DNA of 64,000 nucleotides from Streptomyces sp. SID12501. Its GTDB lineage: Bacteria; Actinomycetota; Actinomycetes; Streptomycetales; Streptomycetaceae. The notes under the pieces are model-generated. The model was not told where the DNA came from, did no database searches, and worked only from the letters and a program-made list of their open reading frames with translations. Where the stretch lies: contig NZ_JAAGLU010000043.1 of the NCBI RefSeq assembly GCF_010550245.1, positions 1-64,000 on the forward strand. Reading direction: 5' to 3'. The position numbers and the translations under genes were made by a program. Shown in pieces: positions 1-8,911 of the stretch (within the stretch, counting starts at the first letter, position 1; each line of letters begins with the position of its first letter).

Positions 1-1
1 T

Positions 2-253
2 ATCCCGCAGCAGCCCGACGCACCGGCCCCCGTCACCACGCCCGGCCAGTCCCGCCCGGCTCCACCGGCACCGGCCCCGGTGGCGCCCCAGCCCCAGCCC
101 CCGCAGCAGGCGGCACCGGCCCCCGCACCGACGCCCGAGCCCCCGCAGGCCCCCGCACCGGCCCCGCAGCCCGCAAAGCCGGGCTCAAAACCGGGCGGAG
201 TGTGCGTACCGCTCATCGGCCTGTGCGTGGACGCGCTGAACCACCGCCACTGA
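2..253 (+). CDS. C-terminal part of a Pro-rich protein (5' truncated by window edge)
   Basis: An open frame runs from the window edge to a TGA at 251-253. The visible 83 residues are almost entirely Pro, Ala and Gln (PAPAP and PQPQP runs) and end in a short non-repetitive tail, GVCVPLIGLCVDALNHRH, holding two cysteines. This looks like an extended linker followed by a conserved C-terminal patch, as in secreted or membrane-anchored actinobacterial proteins. The N-terminal domain lies outside the window, so no function can be given. Codon third positions are strongly G/C, as expected for real coding sequence here. Confidence 0.6.
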   Translation: MPQQPDAPAPVTTPGQSRPAPPAPAPVAPQPQPPQQAAPAPAPTPEPPQAPAPAPQPAKPGSKPGGVCVPLIGLCVDALNHRH

Positions 254-304
254 GCGGGAGGGGAGGAGAAGGCGAGGGGCGAGGGGAACGAGCGGTGGCC
301 GGTG

Positions 305-1426
305 CTACGCGACGGGGCCGGCCCGCCGGGTCAGCAGCCAGGGTTCGACCACGCCGAGCCCGCGCACGGGCCGCTGCCACATCGGCTGGAGCGCGAAGCG
401 GTACACCGGCGGCTCCTCGCCCTCCTTCTCCGCGGCGACCGCGGCCTCGGCCGCCTCCGCCTCGGAGGCGGGCGCGTCACCGGTACGGATCAGCTCCTCG
501 GCGAACGCCGCGTCGACGAGCACCGCGTCCCGTGGCGCTATCGACGTCAACCGCGAGGCCAGATTCACCGTCGACCCGAACACATCACCCATACGGGTGG
601 TCACCGTGCCGAAGGCCATCCCGACCCGCAGCTCGGGCATCGTCTCGTCGTGCGCCATCGTCTCGATCAGCCGCAGCGCGATCTCGGCGGCCACACCCGG
701 CTCGTCCGCCGCGTACAGCACCTCGTCGCCGAGCGTCTTGACGAGCCGCCCGCCGTTCGCCGCGACCAGGTCGGCGGCCGTGGTCTCGAAGGCCTCGACG
801 AGTTCGCCGAGCTCCTCCTCCTCCATCCGCCGGGTCAGCCGTGTGAAGCCGACCAGGTCGGCGAAGCAGACGGCGAGCCGCCGGTCGACCATCTCCTCGT
901 CGTCGGCGGCCTGCACGACCCGCCCGGTCGCGGCGGCGAGCTGGCGCCGCCAGACGTACACGATGAACTCCTCCAGCTCGGGCAGGAGCAGCTCGATCAG
1001 CGGATACGTCACCTCGGTGCGCGTCATTCCGGGCTCGGGCGGCTCGGTCAGCCCCTCCAGGAAGGAGTCGATCTGCCACTCGGCCAGACGGGCGGTGGTC
1101 TGCCCCGTGGAGCGCGCCACCTGCACGGCCATCGCCTCGCTCAGCAGCCCCGCCTCGACGAGACCGGCGAGCCGGCGCAGCGCGAGTACGTCCGCCTCTG
1201 TCAGAGCCCTGGCCTGCCCGATGTCGGCGAAGCCCATCGCCCGCCAGAAACGGGACGCGAGTTCCATGGAGACACCGGCGCTGCGGGCCGCCTGAAAAGG
1301 GGTGTAGCGCCGCTCGGCGCCGAGGATGAGCTGTTCGAGGCGCAGGGCGAGCGGATCACCGGGGTCGGCGTCCTGGCCGTCTACCCGGCTGGCCGCCGTG
1401 TCGGAGCCCGTGTCGTCGACGGTCAC
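305..1426 (-). CDS. cya: Class III adenylyl cyclase with N-terminal helical regulatory domain
   Basis: 373 aa, GTG start. Converts ATP to cAMP. The C-terminal half is a class III cyclase domain: metal-binding Asp in CFADLVGFT (about D190) and GD (about D234), the adenine-specifying pair K230 and D281, and the GSTVNLASR transition-state motif (N288, R292). The Lys/Asp pair favours ATP over GTP. Residues about 30-125 form a helical domain like the autoinhibitory N-terminus of soluble mycobacterial cyclases; no membrane segment is seen. The C-terminal 60 residues hold an Ala/Glu-rich linker. It lies next to birA and the acyl-CoA carboxylase genes, the same order as S. coelicolor cya (recalled). 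In Streptomyces cAMP made by this enzyme is needed for germination and aerial growth. Confidence 0.88.
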   Translation of the reverse strand: MTVDDTGSDTAASRVDGQDADPGDPLALRLEQLILGAERRYTPFQAARSAGVSMELASRFWRAMGFADIGQARALTEADVLALRRLAGLVEAGLLSEAMAVQVARSTGQTTARLAEWQIDSFLEGLTEPPEPGMTRTEVTYPLIELLLPELEEFIVYVWRRQLAAATGRVVQAADDEEMVDRRLAVCFADLVGFTRLTRRMEEEELGELVEAFETTAADLVAANGGRLVKTLGDEVLYAADEPGVAAEIALRLIETMAHDETMPELRVGMAFGTVTTRMGDVFGSTVNLASRLTSIAPRDAVLVDAAFAEELIRTGDAPASEAEAAEAAVAAEKEGEEPPVYRFALQPMWQRPVRGLGVVEPWLLTRRAGPVA

Positions 1427-1578
1427 GCCTGCTGCCCTTCCGATCTGTCACGGTCAGATATCGACCGCCCTCAACGATACGGCCTCACTCCGCCAGGTCC
1501 AGCAGGGACGACACACCGGAGTTGCTGTGAGCCGCGCCGGAGAACGTGCCGAGACGGGTGGACGGGTGAGAAATTCGC

Positions 1579-2445
1579 TCAGGCCGGCCGCAGGTGCACG
1601 ACATCTCCCGCACCCACCGGCTCCTGCACCCCCTCCGCCGTGGCCAGCACCAGCCGACCGTCCCCGTCCACGGCCACCGCTTCCCCCACCACACTCCGGT
1701 CCCCCGGCAACTCCGCCCGCACCGTCCGCCCCAACGTCGCGCACTCCCCCGCATAGGCCTCCTGGAGCCCCGACGACACCGGGTCCCCCTCCACCGACCG
1801 CCACCGCACGTACCACTGCTCCAGCGACCGCAGCACCGCCCTCAGCAGCGGATCCCGGTCCGTCGCCACCGCCCCGGCCAGCGCCAGCGAGCCCGCCGTC
1901 GGCACCGGCAGCTCGTCCTCGCGCAGGGTGACGTTGATGCCGATGCCGATCACCACCGCGTCCTCGCCGGACCGCTCCGCGAGGATCCCGCCTGCCTTGC
2001 GCTCCGCGCCCTCGACGCTCACCAGCAGGTCATTGGGCCACTTGAGGGACGTATCGACGCCCGCGGCACGCGTCAGCCCCGTCGCCACCGCGACCCCGGT
2101 GAGCAGCGGCAGCCAGCCCCAGCGGGCCACCGGGACCTGCGTCGGCTTCAGCAGCACGGAGAAGAACAGCCCGGAGCGGGCGGGCGCCGTCCACTGCCGG
2201 TCCAGCCGCCCGCGCCCGGCGGTCTGCTCCTCGGCGAGCAGGATCAGCCCCTCCTCCGCCTTGCCCGCACTCACGAGCCCGACAAGGTCGGCGTTCGTGG
2301 ACCCCGTACTGCGGACGACCTCCACCCCCGACCAGAGCCCGCCCTCCCGGACAAGCGCCCGGCGCAGCGCACCGGCGTTGAGGGGCGGCCGGTCGAGGTC
2401 GGACCACCGACCGTCACTGTCTGCTGAGTCATCTCGCGGCGTCAT
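1579..2445 (-). CDS. birA: Biotin--[acetyl-CoA-carboxylase] ligase
   Basis: 288 aa, ATG at 2445 (protein starts MTPRDDSADS). Attaches biotin to the conserved Lys of biotin carboxyl carrier domains via biotinyl-AMP. Visible motifs: STGSTNADL near residue 45, the biotin/ATP loop EQTAGRGRLDRQW near 75, the core KWPNDLLV near 135 and AGGILAER near 150, then the small C-terminal SH3-like domain ending in VGAGDVVHLRPA. There is no N-terminal helix-turn-helix, so this is a monofunctional ligase, not a BirA repressor. It is divergent from the carboxylase beta-subunit gene, with about 120 bp between; its likely substrate is the alpha subunit encoded at 6239-8011. Confidence 0.92.
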   Translation of the reverse strand: MTPRDDSADSDGRWSDLDRPPLNAGALRRALVREGGLWSGVEVVRSTGSTNADLVGLVSAGKAEEGLILLAEEQTAGRGRLDRQWTAPARSGLFFSVLLKPTQVPVARWGWLPLLTGVAVATGLTRAAGVDTSLKWPNDLLVSVEGAERKAGGILAERSGEDAVVIGIGINVTLREDELPVPTAGSLALAGAVATDRDPLLRAVLRSLEQWYVRWRSVEGDPVSSGLQEAYAGECATLGRTVRAELPGDRSVVGEAVAVDGDGRLVLATAEGVQEPVGAGDVVHLRPA

Positions 2446-2565
2446 GCAAGCCACAGTAGATGTGGTAAACGCCGCACTGCCGATGGGTAGGCACGCCACT
2501 ACGCTACGGATGAGTAGCCAACCCCCCTTCTGAGCACGTCACTCTTTACAGGGAGCCGCATCCCG

Positions 2566-4170
2566 ATGGCCGAGCCGGTACAGCCGCAGCAGATCGACAT
2601 CCACACCACCGCGGGCAAACTCGCCGACCTGCAGCGCCGCGTCGAGGCGGCCACGCACGCCGGATCGGGACGGGCTGTCGAGAAGCAGCACGCCAAGGGC
2701 AAACTGACGGCCCGTGAGCGGATCGAACTGCTCCTCGACGAGGACTCGTTCGTAGAACTGGACGAGTTCGCCACGCACCGCTCCACCAACTTCGGGCTGG
2801 AGAACAACCGCCCGTACGGAGACGGCGTGGTGACCGGTTACGGCACCGTCGACGGCCGTCCGATCGCCGTGTTCTCGCAGGACTTCACCGTGTTCGGCGG
2901 CGCGCTGGGCGAGGTGTACGGGCAGAAGATCGTCAAGGTCATGGACTTCGCGCTGAAGACCGGCTGTCCGGTCATCGGCATCAACGACTCGGGCGGCGCC
3001 CGTATCCAGGAGGGTGTCGCGTCCCTTGGCGCGTACGGCGAGATCTTCCGCCGCAACACCCACGCGTCCGGGGTCATCCCGCAGATCAGCCTTGTCGTGG
3101 GCCCCTGCGCGGGCGGAGCCGTGTACTCGCCCGCCATCACCGACTTCACGGTCATGGTCGACCAGACCTCGCACATGTTCATCACCGGCCCGGACGTCAT
3201 CAAGACGGTCACGGGCGAGGACGTCGGCATGGAGGAACTGGGCGGCGCCCGCACCCACAACTCCGCCTCGGGCGTGGCCCATCACATGGCCGGCGACGAG
3301 AAGGACGCCATCGAGTACGTCAAGCAGCTGCTGTCGTACCTGCCGTCCAACAACCTCAGCGAGCCCCCGCTGTTCCCGGAGGAGGCGGACCTCACCGTCA
3401 CGGACGAGGACCGCGAGCTGGACGTCCTGATCCCGGACAGCGCGAACCAGCCGTACGACATGCACACGGTGATCGAACACATCCTGGACGACGCCGAGTT
3501 CTTCGAGACGCAGTCCCTGTTCGCGCCGAACATCCTCACCGGGTTCGGCCGGGTGGAGGGCCGTCCGGTCGGTGTCGTCGCCAACCAGCCGATGCAGTTC
3601 GCGGGCTGCCTCGACATCGACGCGTCGGAGAAGGCGGCCCGCTTCGTCCGTACCTGCGACGCCTTCAACGTCCCGGTCATCACCTTCGTGGACGTCCCCG
3701 GCTTCCTGCCGGGCGTCGACCAGGAGCACACGGGCATCATCCGCAGGGGCGCGAAGCTGATCTACGCCTACGCGGAGGCGACCGTCCCGCTCATCACGGT
3801 CATCACCCGCAAGGCCTTCGGCGGCGCCTACGACGTCATGGGCTCCAAGCACCTGGGTGCCGACCTCAACCTCGCCTGGCCGACCGCCCAGATCGCCGTC
3901 ATGGGCGCCCAGGGCGCGGTCAACATCCTGCACCGCCGCACGATCGCCGAGGCGGAGGCGAACGGGGAGGATCTGGACGTGGTCCGCGCCCGCCTCATCC
4001 AGGAGTACGAGGACCACCTCCTCAACCCCTACATCGCGGCCGAGCGTGGTTACGTCGACGCGGTGATCCTGCCGTCCGACACCCGCCGCCAGGTCGTACG
4101 GGGCCTGCGCCAGCTCCGTACGAAGCGCGAGTCGCTTCCCCCGAAGAAGCACGGCAACATCCCCCTCTAG
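2566..4170 (+). CDS. pccB: Acyl-CoA (propionyl/acetyl-CoA) carboxylase beta subunit, carboxyltransferase
   Basis: 534 aa, ATG at 2566 with GGGAG about 12 nt upstream. Transfers the carboxyl group from carboxybiotin to propionyl- or acetyl-CoA to give methylmalonyl- or malonyl-CoA. Two crotonase-like halves are visible: NDSGGARIQEG near residue 140 and the oxyanion-hole GPCAGGAVYSPA near 178 in the N-half, then TRKAFGGAYDVMGSKH near 413 in the C-half. Length is typical of actinobacterial AccB/PccB. It is followed after 44 bp by the epsilon subunit, and the biotin-carrying alpha subunit lies at 6239. Choice of acyl substrate cannot be settled from sequence; the neighbouring epsilon gene and gene order favour the propionyl-CoA type. 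Confidence 0.95.
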   Translation: MAEPVQPQQIDIHTTAGKLADLQRRVEAATHAGSGRAVEKQHAKGKLTARERIELLLDEDSFVELDEFATHRSTNFGLENNRPYGDGVVTGYGTVDGRPIAVFSQDFTVFGGALGEVYGQKIVKVMDFALKTGCPVIGINDSGGARIQEGVASLGAYGEIFRRNTHASGVIPQISLVVGPCAGGAVYSPAITDFTVMVDQTSHMFITGPDVIKTVTGEDVGMEELGGARTHNSASGVAHHMAGDEKDAIEYVKQLLSYLPSNNLSEPPLFPEEADLTVTDEDRELDVLIPDSANQPYDMHTVIEHILDDAEFFETQSLFAPNILTGFGRVEGRPVGVVANQPMQFAGCLDIDASEKAARFVRTCDAFNVPVITFVDVPGFLPGVDQEHTGIIRRGAKLIYAYAEATVPLITVITRKAFGGAYDVMGSKHLGADLNLAWPTAQIAVMGAQGAVNILHRRTIAEAEANGEDLDVVRARLIQEYEDHLLNPYIAAERGYVDAVILPSDTRRQVVRGLRQLRTKRESLPPKKHGNIPL

Positions 4171-4214
4171 ACCGTCCGGACCGCGCAGACCGTTCAGACA
4201 GTTCAGGAGCCGTT

Positions 4215-4424
4215 GTGAACATCAAGGTCGTACGGGGCAATCCGACCCCCGAGGAGCTCGCCGCCGCCCTGGCGGTGGTCCGAGCCCGCGCCGTGGCGGC
4301 GTCCTCCACGCCGCCCGGCGCACCCGGCACGAAGGACGCGTGGGCGGACCCGTCCCGTATCTCCGCCCAGCACCTGCCCCACCCGGGCCCGACATCCTGG
4401 AGCCGGACCTACTGGCCGAGCTGA
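4215..4424 (+). CDS. pccE: Acyl-CoA carboxylase epsilon subunit
   Basis: 69 aa, GTG start with CAGGAG about 8 nt upstream. Starts MNIKVVRGNPTPEELAAALAVV, the typical short N-terminal strand and helix of the actinobacterial AccE/PccE family, and ends with a W-containing tail (WADPSRI..SWSRTYWPS). The epsilon subunit binds the beta hexamer and raises carboxylase activity. Its place 44 bp after the beta-subunit gene fits co-transcription. Confidence 0.88.
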   Translation: MNIKVVRGNPTPEELAAALAVVRARAVAASSTPPGAPGTKDAWADPSRISAQHLPHPGPTSWSRTYWPS

Positions 4425-4494
4425 GCGGAACCGTTCGGGGAAGTTGAGTACGCCTACTCAGGCGCCCCGGCCCGCCAGGCCGCACGCTGGTGGA

Positions 4495-4623
4495 ATGTTG
4501 TGGTCCGACCCCGAGAACGAGCCGCCGAAGGAACTGCGCGACGCGCAGCAGATGCTTCGGCGGCTCGGGTTTCTCATGGCGCTGGCCATGCTGCTCGCGA
4601 TGATCGTGCTCGGCGTGCTGTAG
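4495..4623 (+). CDS. Small conserved-looking membrane protein (42 aa)
   Basis: A 42-codon frame, ATG at 4495 to TAG at 4621-4623. The N-half is charged and polar (DPENEPPKELRDAQQML) and the C-half is one hydrophobic helix (GFLMALAMLLAMIVLGVL), that is a single-span membrane peptide with the N-terminus probably cytoplasmic. It sits between the epsilon subunit and maf, all in one direction, so it may be part of the carboxylase operon. Upstream TGGTGGA is a weak SD. Function unknown. Confidence 0.6.
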   Translation: MLWSDPENEPPKELRDAQQMLRRLGFLMALAMLLAMIVLGVL

Positions 4624-4663
4624 GGCCTGTCGGGGCCCCGTACAGCGCCGATACCCTGGCCGC

Positions 4664-5287
4664 ATGACCGATGATCAGCCGCGCCGCCGTCTCGTGCTCG
4701 CCTCCCAGTCTCCCGCCCGGCTCAACCTGCTCAGGCAGGCCGGACTCGACCCCGAGGTGATCGTCAGCGGGTTCGACGAGGACGCCGTGACCGCGCCGAC
4801 CCCGGCCGAACTGGCCCTCGCCCTCGCCGAGGCCAAGGCGGCCGTGGTGGCCGCGCGGCCCGAGGTTCACGGCGCGCTGGTGATCGGCTGCGACTCCGTC
4901 CTCGACCTCGACGGCGAGGCGTACGGCAAGCCCGCCGACGCCGAGGAGGCCACCGCCCGCTGGAAGTCGATGCGCGGCCGGTCGGGCACGCTGGAGACCG
5001 GCCACTGCGTCCACGACACCGCGACGGGGCGCTCCGTCTCGGCGACCGCGTCCACCGTGGTCCGCTTCGGCGAGCCGACGGACGAGGAGATCGCCGCGTA
5101 CGTCGCCTCGGGCGAACCCCTCCACGTCGCCGGGGCGTTCACGCTCGACGGCCGCTCGGCGCCGTTCATCGACGGCATCGACGGCGGCCACGGCAACGTC
5201 ATCGGCATCAGCCTGCCGCTCGTACGCAAACTGCTCGCCGAACTGGGCGTCGGCATCACCGAGTTGTGGACGCCCCGGGCGAAGTAG
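4664..5287 (+). CDS. maf: Maf-like nucleoside triphosphate pyrophosphatase
   Basis: 207 aa, ATG at 4664. Hydrolyses non-canonical or modified NTPs to NMP and PPi (house-cleaning). Visible motifs: the N-terminal LASQSPARLNLLRQAGL (residues 10-26), the acidic CDSVLDLDG near 77, the KPADAEEA loop near 88, the SGTLETGHC strand and the C-terminal FIDGIDGGHGNVIGISLPL. Length is normal. There is no SD; instead TACCCT lies at 4652-4657, six bases before the ATG, which suggests a leaderless transcript. Confidence 0.9.
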   Translation: MTDDQPRRRLVLASQSPARLNLLRQAGLDPEVIVSGFDEDAVTAPTPAELALALAEAKAAVVAARPEVHGALVIGCDSVLDLDGEAYGKPADAEEATARWKSMRGRSGTLETGHCVHDTATGRSVSATASTVVRFGEPTDEEIAAYVASGEPLHVAGAFTLDGRSAPFIDGIDGGHGNVIGISLPLVRKLLAELGVGITELWTPRAK

Positions 5288-5317
5288 CCGCCGTGACGGT
5301 GACGGTAACGGTGGCGG

Positions 5318-5815
5318 TCAGGGGGTGCTGGGGGCCGGCGGGGGCGTCAGCGGGGAGGCGTCCTCGGGGACATCGGGAACATCGGGGGAGCCGGGGACGT
5401 CGGGTGTCTCGGTCGCGGTGGGGTCCTGGTGGTCGTACGTCATCAGCAGGAGCACCACCAGCGTCAGCACCACGATCATGGCGAGGAACGCCTGCACGCC
5501 CACCAGCCCCCAGACGAACGCCCCCAGCAGCGCGTGCACCACGGCCACACTGATCAGCAGGATGCGGCCGAGCCCGGCCGGGGAGCGGTCGCGCCAGGCG
5601 ACGAGCAGGGCCACCACACCGCACAGCGCGAAGTAGAGGCCGAAGAGCACGCCGCCGATCTTCGAGGAGATGGACATCATGTCCGGGTCGAGGCCGGCGA
5701 GGGACATCTGCTGGTTGCCGACCACGATCCCCAGGAACCAGTTCAGGGCGGCTATGCCGAACGCCTCCACGAAGAGGATGATCGCGACGATCCATGCCAC
5801 CGGTCTGCGGACCAC
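5318..5815 (-). CDS. Four-helix membrane protein, unknown function
   Basis: 165 aa if the GTG at 5815 is used (protein VVRRPVAWIVAIILFVEAFG...), with a G-rich stretch just upstream; the frame stays open to an ATG at 5953, but that extension has no membrane or conserved character. Four hydrophobic segments (about residues 8-25, 48-70, 82-100, 103-125) precede a Pro/Asp/Thr-rich tail of about 40 residues (TPDVPGSPDVPDVPED). It looks like a small integral membrane protein with a disordered cytoplasmic or extracellular tail. It converges on maf and is divergent from accA2. Confidence 0.7.
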   Translation of the reverse strand: MVRRPVAWIVAIILFVEAFGIAALNWFLGIVVGNQQMSLAGLDPDMMSISSKIGGVLFGLYFALCGVVALLVAWRDRSPAGLGRILLISVAVVHALLGAFVWGLVGVQAFLAMIVVLTLVVLLLMTYDHQDPTATETPDVPGSPDVPDVPEDASPLTPPPAPSTP

Positions 5816-6238
5816 CGGCCCCCACCCACTTTCGACTGCGCACGGTCGCCGCACAGGCGCCGCACGAGCAAGGCTGCTGTTACCACTAGTACGTTCAGTT
5901 GGTACTACGTTCGGTACATCGTGAACGCTACTAACCGGTAAACGTACGGACAAGGGTTCGGGAGAGGTTCCTCGGCGGGCAAAGAATCATTGGGCCGTTC
6001 GTAGGGTGTCCACAAAGAAACCGAGTGGGCCGCAGCACGCTCTCACAGAGACCTTGACCACATCAGGGGGCTAGGGTTTCCCGATGGAGTCCCGCGTACA
6101 TAGGTGCGACAAGGGATTTCACGGGTAGGGCGAGCCTCGCATCACGCTCCGTGTGGGCAAGCTCACCAGTGGGGACGGGTCGATGCGCCGTGTCGGCAGT
6201 CCCTAAACTCGGCTTGTTTCAAGGAGGGAGCCTCAATC
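5816..6238. promoter_or_regulatory. 423-bp divergent control region before accA2
   Basis: No gene is seen here. The part at 5875-5960 is unusually AT-rich for this genome and holds repeated ACGTTC and GTAC words (for example TAGTACGTTCAGTTGGTAC), suggesting protein-binding sites or the promoter of the leftward membrane-protein gene. TTGACC occurs at 6054-6059, but no -10 at proper spacing is convincing. AAGGAGGGA at 6221-6229 is the ribosome site of accA2. Confidence 0.45.
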
Positions 6239-8011
6239 GTGCGCAAGGTGCTCATCGCCAACCGTGGCGAAATCGCTGTCCGCGTTGCCAGGGCCTGTCA
6301 GGATGCCGGGATCGCGAGCGTGGCCGTGTACGCCGACCCGGACCGGGACGCGCTTCATGTGCGCGCCGCGGATGAGGCGTTCGCCCTGGGCGGTGACACC
6401 CCGGCGAGCAGTTATCTCGACATCGCCAAGGTGCTGCAGGCCGCCAAGGACTCGGGGGCGGACGCGATCCATCCTGGATACGGCTTCCTCTCGGAGAACG
6501 CCGACTTCGCCCAGGCAGTCATCGACGCCGGCCTGACCTGGATCGGCCCGCCCCCGCAGGCCATCCGTGACCTCGGCGACAAGGTCGCCGCCCGGCACAT
6601 CGCCCAGCGTGCCGGTGCCCCGCTGGTCGCCGGCACCCCCGACCCCGTCTCCGGCGCGGACGAGGTCGTCGCCTTCGCCGAGCAGCACGGCCTCCCGATC
6701 GCGATCAAGGCCGCCTTCGGCGGTGGCGGACGCGGCCTCAAGGTCGCCCGGAACCTCGAAGAGGTCCCGGAACTCTACGAGTCCGCCGTCCGCGAGGCGG
6801 TGGCCGCGTTCGGCCGCGGCGAGTGCTTCGTCGAGCGCTATCTCGACAAGCCCCGGCACGTGGAGACCCAGTGCCTGGCCGACTCCCACGGCAACGTGGT
6901 CGTCGTCTCCACGCGTGACTGCTCGCTCCAGCGCCGCCACCAGAAGCTGGTGGAGGAGGCCCCGGCGCCGTTCCTCTCCGAGGCTCAGGTGGCGGAGCTG
7001 TACGCGTCGTCCAAGGCGATCCTGAAGGAGGCCGGCTATGTCGGCGCCGGGACCGTCGAGTTCCTGGTCGGCACGGACGGCACGATCTCCTTCCTGGAGG
7101 TCAACACGCGTCTGCAGGTGGAGCACCCGGTCACCGAGGAGGTCGCCGGCATCGACCTCGTACGCGAGATGTTCCGTATCGCCGACGGTGAGGAACTCGG
7201 CTACGGCGACCCCGAACTGCGCGGTCACTCCATCGAGTTCCGTATCAACGGCGAGGACCCCGGCCGCGGATTCCTGCCCGCCCCCGGCACCGTCACCACC
7301 TTCACCGCGCCGTCCGGCCCCGGTGTCCGCCTCGACGCGGGCGTCGAGTCCGGCAGCGTCATCGGCCCGGCCTGGGACTCACTCCTCGCCAAGCTGATCG
7401 TCACCGGCGCCACCCGCGCCCAGGCCCTCCAGCGGGCCGCCCGCGCGCTGGCCGAGTTCCAGGTCGAGGGCATGGCCACCGCCATCCCGTTCCACCGCGC
7501 GGTCGTCTCCGACCCCGCGTTCGCACCCGAACTCACCGGCTCCGACGCTCCGTTCACGATCCACACCCGGTGGATCGAGACCGAGTTCGTCAACGAGATC
7601 CCGGCCTTCGCCGTGCCCGCCGACACCGAGGCGGACGAGGAGGCGGGCCGCGAGACCGTGGTCGTCGAGGTCGGCGGCAAGCGCCTGGAGGTCTCCCTCC
7701 CCATCTCGCTGGGCATGTCCCTGGCCCGCACCGGCCTCGCCGCCGGCGCCAAACCCAAACGCCGCGCCGCCAAGAAGACCGGCCCCGCCGCCTCCGGCGA
7801 CACCCTCGCCTCCCCGATGCAGGGCACCATCGTCAAGGTCGCCGTCGAGGAAGGCCAGGAAGTCAAGGAAGGCGACCTCATCGTCGTCCTCGAAGCCATG
7901 AAGATGGAACAGCCCCTCAACGCCCACAAGGCCGGCACCATCAAGGGCCTCGCCGCCGAGGTAGGCGCCTCCCTCACCTCCGGCGCCCTGATCTGCGAGA
8001 TCAAGGACTGA
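6239..8011 (+). CDS. accA2: Acyl-CoA carboxylase alpha subunit: biotin carboxylase fused to BCCP
   Basis: 590 aa, GTG at 6239, fixed by a perfect AAGGAGGGA nine bases upstream. Carboxylates its own biotin with ATP and bicarbonate and delivers CO2 to the beta subunit. N-terminal biotin carboxylase domain: RKVLIANRGEIAVRV, the ATP-grasp Gly loop FGGGGRGLKVA near residue 158, FIERYL-like FVERYLDKPRH, EVNTRLQVEHPVTE near 287. A linker rich in Lys/Ala (near 500-520) leads to the biotinyl domain with EAMKMEQ, the biotinylated Lys being about K555. It matches S. coelicolor AccA2 in length (recalled). It works with the beta and epsilon subunits encoded at 2566-4424 and is the target of the ligase at 1579-2445. 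Confidence 0.95.
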   Translation: MRKVLIANRGEIAVRVARACQDAGIASVAVYADPDRDALHVRAADEAFALGGDTPASSYLDIAKVLQAAKDSGADAIHPGYGFLSENADFAQAVIDAGLTWIGPPPQAIRDLGDKVAARHIAQRAGAPLVAGTPDPVSGADEVVAFAEQHGLPIAIKAAFGGGGRGLKVARNLEEVPELYESAVREAVAAFGRGECFVERYLDKPRHVETQCLADSHGNVVVVSTRDCSLQRRHQKLVEEAPAPFLSEAQVAELYASSKAILKEAGYVGAGTVEFLVGTDGTISFLEVNTRLQVEHPVTEEVAGIDLVREMFRIADGEELGYGDPELRGHSIEFRINGEDPGRGFLPAPGTVTTFTAPSGPGVRLDAGVESGSVIGPAWDSLLAKLIVTGATRAQALQRAARALAEFQVEGMATAIPFHRAVVSDPAFAPELTGSDAPFTIHTRWIETEFVNEIPAFAVPADTEADEEAGRETVVVEVGGKRLEVSLPISLGMSLARTGLAAGAKPKRRAAKKTGPAASGDTLASPMQGTIVKVAVEEGQEVKEGDLIVVLEAMKMEQPLNAHKAGTIKGLAAEVGASLTSGALICEIKD

Positions 8012-8026
8012 CCCGTACAGCACTGC

Positions 8027-8072
8027 GAGGCGCCCGGCGGACTGAGCGATCAGTCCGCCGGGCGCCTCTTTT
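8027..8072 (+). terminator. Rho-independent terminator after accA2
   Basis: A perfect 17-bp stem (8027-8043 with 8052-8068) with an 8-base loop, followed by TTTT. It begins 15 bp after the accA2 stop codon. Confidence 0.9.
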
Positions 8073-8105
8073 CATGGCGTACGGTGCGCGCAGCGCCCGT
8101 ACGCC

Positions 8106-8158
8106 AGGGGCGCGGGGCTGTATCCGATCTGCGGCTCCGCCGCGGGGCGCGACAAGCC
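8106..8158 (+). repeat. Streptomyces intergenic repeat, copy 1
   Basis: Begins AGGGGCGCGGGGCTGT and contains GCGGCTCCGCCGC followed by GGGCGCGAC. A second copy in reverse orientation lies at 30374-30425. This short palindromic sequence is scattered through Streptomyces intergenic regions (known from memory); its role is unclear. Confidence 0.7.
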
Positions 8159-8257
8159 ACAACGGACCGTCAGCCCACCACGCACCGCACCCCCCACGGC
8201 GACTGGCCAATGGCATGCTGAACCCCCGGAACAAGTACAGGAAGGCCAGGTGAACCC

Positions 8258-8833
8258 ATGGCCCAGCCGCCGGCAGGCCTCCGTGCCGACGCCCGCCGCA
8301 ACTACGAGCGGCTGCTCACCGAGGCGCGTTCCGCCTTCGCCGAGCACGGGACGGACGCCTCCCTGGAGGACGTGGCACGGCGCGCCGGAGTCGGTATCGG
8401 CACGCTCTACCGTCACTTCCCCAACCGGCACGCCCTGCTGAGCGCGGTCTTCGAGGACGCGGTGAGTGACCTGCTGGCCCGCTCCCGCGAACTGCTGACC
8501 GACCCGGAGCCGTGCGCCGCGCTGGTGACCTGGCTGCGCGAGATCGTCACGCACGCCGGTGAGTACCGCGGCCTGGCACGGGCGCTCATGTCGGTGTCGT
8601 ACGACGCCGACTCGGCCCTGGCCAGGTGCAGCAACCCGATGCGGGAGGCGGGCGCGGCCCTGCTCGCCCGCGCCCAGCAGGCCGGCACCCTGCGCACCGA
8701 CGTCTCCATCGGCGACCTGCTCCAGCTCACCAACGCCATCGCGCTGGCGGCCGAGGAGACTCCGGACGACCCGGACCTGGCCGACCGCCTCCTGACCCTG
8801 ACGCTGCGGGGCCTGAAGGCCGTACCCCGCTAA
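8258..8833 (+). CDS. TetR/AcrR-family transcriptional regulator
   Basis: 191 aa, ATG at 8258 with AGGAAGG about 14 nt and CAGG about 8 nt upstream. Residues 10-60 form a TetR helix-turn-helix (FAEHGTDASLEDVARRAGVGIGTLYRHFPNRHALL). The C-terminal all-helical domain resembles the SbtR-like group of TetR proteins; the ligand is unknown. It is not in an operon with either neighbour, and its target may be its own promoter. No clear palindrome is seen in the short upstream region, which is occupied by the repeat element. Confidence 0.88.
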   Translation: MAQPPAGLRADARRNYERLLTEARSAFAEHGTDASLEDVARRAGVGIGTLYRHFPNRHALLSAVFEDAVSDLLARSRELLTDPEPCAALVTWLREIVTHAGEYRGLARALMSVSYDADSALARCSNPMREAGAALLARAQQAGTLRTDVSIGDLLQLTNAIALAAEETPDDPDLADRLLTLTLRGLKAVPR

Positions 8834-8911
8834 CCCGGTATCCAAGTAACCCGGTAAGCCGGTAAGCCCGTTCCGTACACCCAGGTCCTTGCGCCCCGGT
8901 TCGTACGAGGG

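Noticed and set aside
2539..4152. A 537-codon frame opposite the carboxylase beta gene
   Set aside because: Antisense shadow in high-GC DNA; Asp/Val/Arg-rich composition and no recognisable domain.
6054..6077. TTGACC and TAGGGT as an accA2 promoter
   Set aside because: Spacing of only 12 bp is too short for a sigma-70-type promoter.
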